In this document: one piece after another, positions 14,683-16,256 of the stretch | Numbering within the stretch: the stretch's first letter is position 1 | Layout of the letters: every line of letters starts with the position of its first letter | Source of the DNA: Croceibacterium_A sp966112795 | GTDB lineage: Bacteria > Pseudomonadota > Alphaproteobacteria > Sphingomonadales > Sphingomonadaceae | NCBI GenBank assembly: GCA_966112795.1 | Contig: CBHWED010000054.1 | Coordinates: 1-16,256, forward strand | Direction: 5' to 3' | Length of the DNA stretch: 16,256 nt | The notes under the pieces: generated by a model | Told to the model about the DNA's origin: nothing | Databases searched by the model: none | What the model saw: only the letters and a program-made list of their open reading frames with translations | Position numbers and translations under genes: made by a program

Positions 14683-14770
14683 GGAAGCGCCGCAAGCCCA
14701 GAGGGCCGCACGGCACCACCTCGACACCGGCGAAACTGCCAAGCCGGCGGCGCTTCCGCAAGCGCGGAAG
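14683..14770. repeat. Inverted-repeat cluster upstream of the second CHRD gene
   Basis: GGAAGCGCCGC (14683-14693) is repeated inverted and exactly as GCGGCGCTTCC (14747-14757), 53 bp apart. The second copy overlaps a separate hairpin, CTTCCGC (14753-14759) with GCGGAAG (14764-14770) around AAGC. The two pairings exclude each other, so an RNA switch, an attenuator or looped operators are possible. Confidence 0.45.
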
Positions 14771-14897
14771 TGTCGCAGCCGGCGCGCGCCTCGAGAGGTC
14801 CGCAAGCGACCCCCGAGAACTCGCGTCGCCTTCGATCGTCCGTCTTTCCAGGCCGTTACGACAGAGCCCGCAATCCGTGCTGTGCGACTCCCGGAGC

Positions 14898-15026
14898 TCA
14901 GCCGGCCTGCGAGCCGTCGTCGTCGACCGCGTTGCGGCGACGGCGGGAGACGATCCATTCGACGAGCATGAAGCTGCAGACGAAGCCTGCGAGGACGATG
15001 ACGATCGTGGCGGTAATCCAGGACAT
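14898..15026 (-). CDS. Small single-pass membrane protein, 42 residues
   Basis: A short open frame starts at ATG 15026 and ends at TGA 14898. Its 42 residues begin MSWITATIVIVLAGF, continue as a hydrophobic helix to about residue 26 (containing one Cys, C17), then RRRR (28-31) and an acidic tail (DDDG). A transmembrane helix followed by a positive cluster is the usual signature of a small N-out membrane protein. GGAG lies eight bases before the ATG. No family is recognised. It lies upstream of, and in the same direction as, the CHRD genes, and is divergent from the orphan gene at 15283. The 238 bp to the next gene (14660-14897) show no coding signal. Confidence 0.6.
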   Translation of the reverse strand: MSWITATIVIVLAGFVCSFMLVEWIVSRRRRNAVDDDGSQAG

Positions 15027-15129
15027 GGGCGTGCTCCGGTTCAGGCGGGAGCTCATCCAAGTCTCTCAGGCGCTGACGGGCCGTGCGAAGCCAGCGATGG
15101 ACGGCCTCTACGCCGGTTACGGAGGTTCA

Positions 15130-15159
15130 CCTAACCAATTCAGACTGACGTGGGTTAGG
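15130..15159. promoter_or_regulatory. CCTAACC / GGTTAGG inverted repeat in the divergent intergenic region
   Basis: CCTAACC (15130-15136) and GGTTAGG (15153-15159) are perfect inverted 7-mers 16 bp apart, an arrangement like an operator with half-sites about two helical turns apart. It sits between the small membrane gene (minus) and the orphan gene (plus), so either could be its target. No regulator is encoded nearby. Confidence 0.35.
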
Positions 15160-15193
15160 CCAGGTCGCCCGGCCGGATCGGCGAATTTCCGCG

Positions 15194-15239
15194 CGCGTGA
15201 CAGCGGTCACGCGGACGACTCCGGTCGCCCCGCTATCCC
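15194..15239 (+). promoter_or_regulatory. CRP/FNR-type palindrome and promoter of the orphan 122-residue gene
   Basis: CGCGTGA (15194-15200), CAGCGG, TCACGCG (15207-15213) form a palindrome with the GTGA-N6-TCAC core of CRP/FNR-family sites. A -10-like GCTATCCC (TATCCC 15234-15239) follows, and no good -35 is present. Transcription would start near 15246, placing the palindrome centre at about -42, the class II activator position. The same arrangement recurs at 16190-16234. Confidence 0.55.
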
Positions 15240-15282
15240 CGATGCTGCCGGCGGTTTCCGCCGGGGGACAGGAGGTCCGGTC

Positions 15283-15651
15283 ATGCAGATATTCCCGAAG
15301 AGCAAGAGCGATACCAAGCCGGGCAACGCGGCCGCGGTGCGGATCCCCGTGGGACCGTTCGAGCGGCAGGCCGCGGTGTTCATCTCGGCCCACGGCGTGT
15401 CGCACTACAAGGGCACCGTCGCCAACGCCGGGATGGTGCTGACGATCACCGTCAACGATCACACCGTGCGCGACGATTCGTTCGAGGGCGAGTCCTCGAA
15501 CATGATCTACCAGGCCGCGGCTTCGCACATGCTCGTGCTCGAGCCGCTGCGGGAGGCCGTGATCATGGCCGACGTCGCCCCGATGGGCGCGGGCGGCGCG
15601 AGCAACCACGACACCTTCGTCGACCTGCACGTGATCGCGCTGACCGCCTGA
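15283..15651 (+). CDS. Orphan soluble protein of 122 residues
   Basis: I do not recognise this protein. The start at ATG 15283 is well supported by AGGAGGT eight bases upstream. The sequence has no signal peptide, no membrane helix and no cysteine. It opens with a polar MQIFPKSKSDTKPG and continues with alternating beta-like strands (AVFISAHG, MVLTITVND) and a helical segment rich in Met (SSNMIYQAAASHMLVLEPLREAVIM), ending THP-free in DTFVDLHVIALTA. It is likely cytoplasmic. Its promoter carries a CRP/FNR-type palindrome shared with the neighbouring zinc protein, which it meets tail to tail, so the two may respond to the same signal. Confidence 0.75.
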   Translation: MQIFPKSKSDTKPGNAAAVRIPVGPFERQAAVFISAHGVSHYKGTVANAGMVLTITVNDHTVRDDSFEGESSNMIYQAAASHMLVLEPLREAVIMADVAPMGAGGASNHDTFVDLHVIALTA

Positions 15652-15667
15652 AGCGGGGCTCGCCGCG

Positions 15668-16078
15668 CTAGAACAGGCGCGAGGTGCTGACTTGCGCCAG
15701 GCACTCGAAGTGCAGCGGCAGCGACTGCTCGTCGAACGCGGGCGCCTTGACCGTGCCGGCCGGGCGCTGGACGCGCAGGCGGACGAGCGCGACCGGCGCG
15801 ATCGGCTGCGCGCAGATCGCGCAAGGCTGCCCGTCGATCTCGCTGCTGTCGTCGGGCAGCGCGACCTTGCCCGGCCAGTGGCGGGCGAACGCGAGCGCGA
15901 GGCCGGGACGCAGCACGCGCGCGAGGCAGGCGTGGTGGCAGGCGCTCTCGTTGAGCTGGTACGGCGGCGTGTCGGGATCGACGCGCAGCACGCGCAGGAT
16001 CTCGCCCCAGGCGATCTGCTGGCCGCAGAAGCGGCACAAGTGCGGCGTGAGCGTCGCGGGATCGCGGCGGCGGCCCAT
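15668..16078 (-). CDS. Protein with two tandem CCHC zinc modules
   Basis: A 136-residue soluble protein built from a duplicated metal-binding unit. Module one has C15-x2-C18 (CRFCGQQI) and H48-x2-C51 (HHACLARV); module two has C86-x2-C89 (CAICAQPI) and H123-x2-C126 (HFECLAQV). The knuckle plus H-x2-C order suggests two treble-clef or LIM-like zinc sites. I do not recognise a named family; DNA, RNA or protein binding are all possible. The start at 16078 follows AGGGC on its strand. The gene converges with the orphan 122-residue gene 16 bp away, and its upstream region carries the same palindromic promoter arrangement. Confidence 0.75.
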   Translation of the reverse strand: MGRRRDPATLTPHLCRFCGQQIAWGEILRVLRVDPDTPPYQLNESACHHACLARVLRPGLALAFARHWPGKVALPDDSSEIDGQPCAICAQPIAPVALVRLRVQRPAGTVKAPAFDEQSLPLHFECLAQVSTSRLF

Positions 16079-16189
16079 GCCCTGCCCTAGCCGGCCCGCG
16101 CGACCGCGCCGCGCTCGCTGTGTTCGGCGTTGTCCATCATGCCGGTCTACCGCGGCGAAGTTAACGGAGGCGCGTCAGAGCAAGCCGAC

Positions 16190-16234
16190 AGCATAGCGGA
16201 GCGGGCGGCGCGAACGCGTGACGGCGATCACGCG
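16190..16234 (-). promoter_or_regulatory. CRP/FNR-type palindrome and promoter of the zinc-module gene
   Basis: CGCGTGA (16215-16221), CGGCGA, TCACGCG (16228-16234) is the same palindrome as at 15194-15213 apart from two spacer bases. On the minus strand it is followed after 19 bp by GCTATGCT (-10 TATGCT, 16195-16190). The start would be near 16183, so the palindrome centre is at about -41.5. The leader to the ATG at 16078 would be about 105 nt. Confidence 0.55.
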
Positions 16235-16256
16235 CAGCGGGCCGCGGCGGCGGCTA

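Noticed and set aside
16087..16140. 17-codon leader peptide (MMDNAEHSERGAVARAG) before the zinc-module gene
   Set aside because: No ribosome binding site and no attenuation-like codon run; the position alone is too little support.

Overview
The window is uniformly GC-rich with strongly GC-biased third codon positions. Its gene content points to an alphaproteobacterium, most likely of the Sphingomonadales: a TonB-dependent receptor with a VTGE-type TonB box, DUF2946 and PepSY membrane proteins, a cyclopropane synthase-like methyltransferase, a membrane-anchored L7/L12-like protein and CHRD proteins. This placement is inference from gene families; no rRNA marker is present. I see no tRNA, rRNA, CRISPR array, transposase or phage gene. 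Genes are tightly packed apart from 11834-12679 and 14660-15282.

Region 1 (1-4594) looks like a metal, probably copper, locus. A divergent promoter with a MerR-type operator separates a secreted His/Met-rich protein (minus strand, cut by the left edge) from a CueR-like regulator. The regulator is followed on the plus strand by a DUF2946 protein, a TonB-dependent receptor and a PepSY membrane protein with a His-rich loop. Region 2 (4712-6892) is an overlapping three-gene redox unit: a pteridine-reductase-type SDR, a membrane cytochrome b and an exported molybdopterin oxidoreductase. It ends tail to tail with a DUF1801 gene.

Region 3 (7347-11833) holds mainly housekeeping genes: a cyclopropane-fatty-acid-synthase-like methyltransferase with a clear sigma-70 promoter, a periplasmic PQQ-type sugar dehydrogenase, a small SAM methyltransferase on the minus strand, and argG.

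Region 4 (11834-12679) is the largest stretch without a gene. It begins with DnaA-box-like repeats in a hairpin. Then comes about 490 nt in which hairpin follows hairpin (GCAA and UUCG loops, G-U pairs), closed by a terminator hairpin. I read it as an unidentified structured non-coding RNA, the best candidate here for something undescribed.

Region 5 (12680-16256) holds small envelope and accessory genes: a short RlpA-like protein, an L7/L12-like membrane protein, two CHRD paralogues, a 42-residue membrane protein, an orphan 122-residue protein and a protein with two tandem CCHC zinc modules. The last two have upstream regions with the same architecture: a CGCGTGA-N6-TCACGCG palindrome about 42 bp before the predicted transcription start. 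This suggests one shared CRP/FNR-type regulator.
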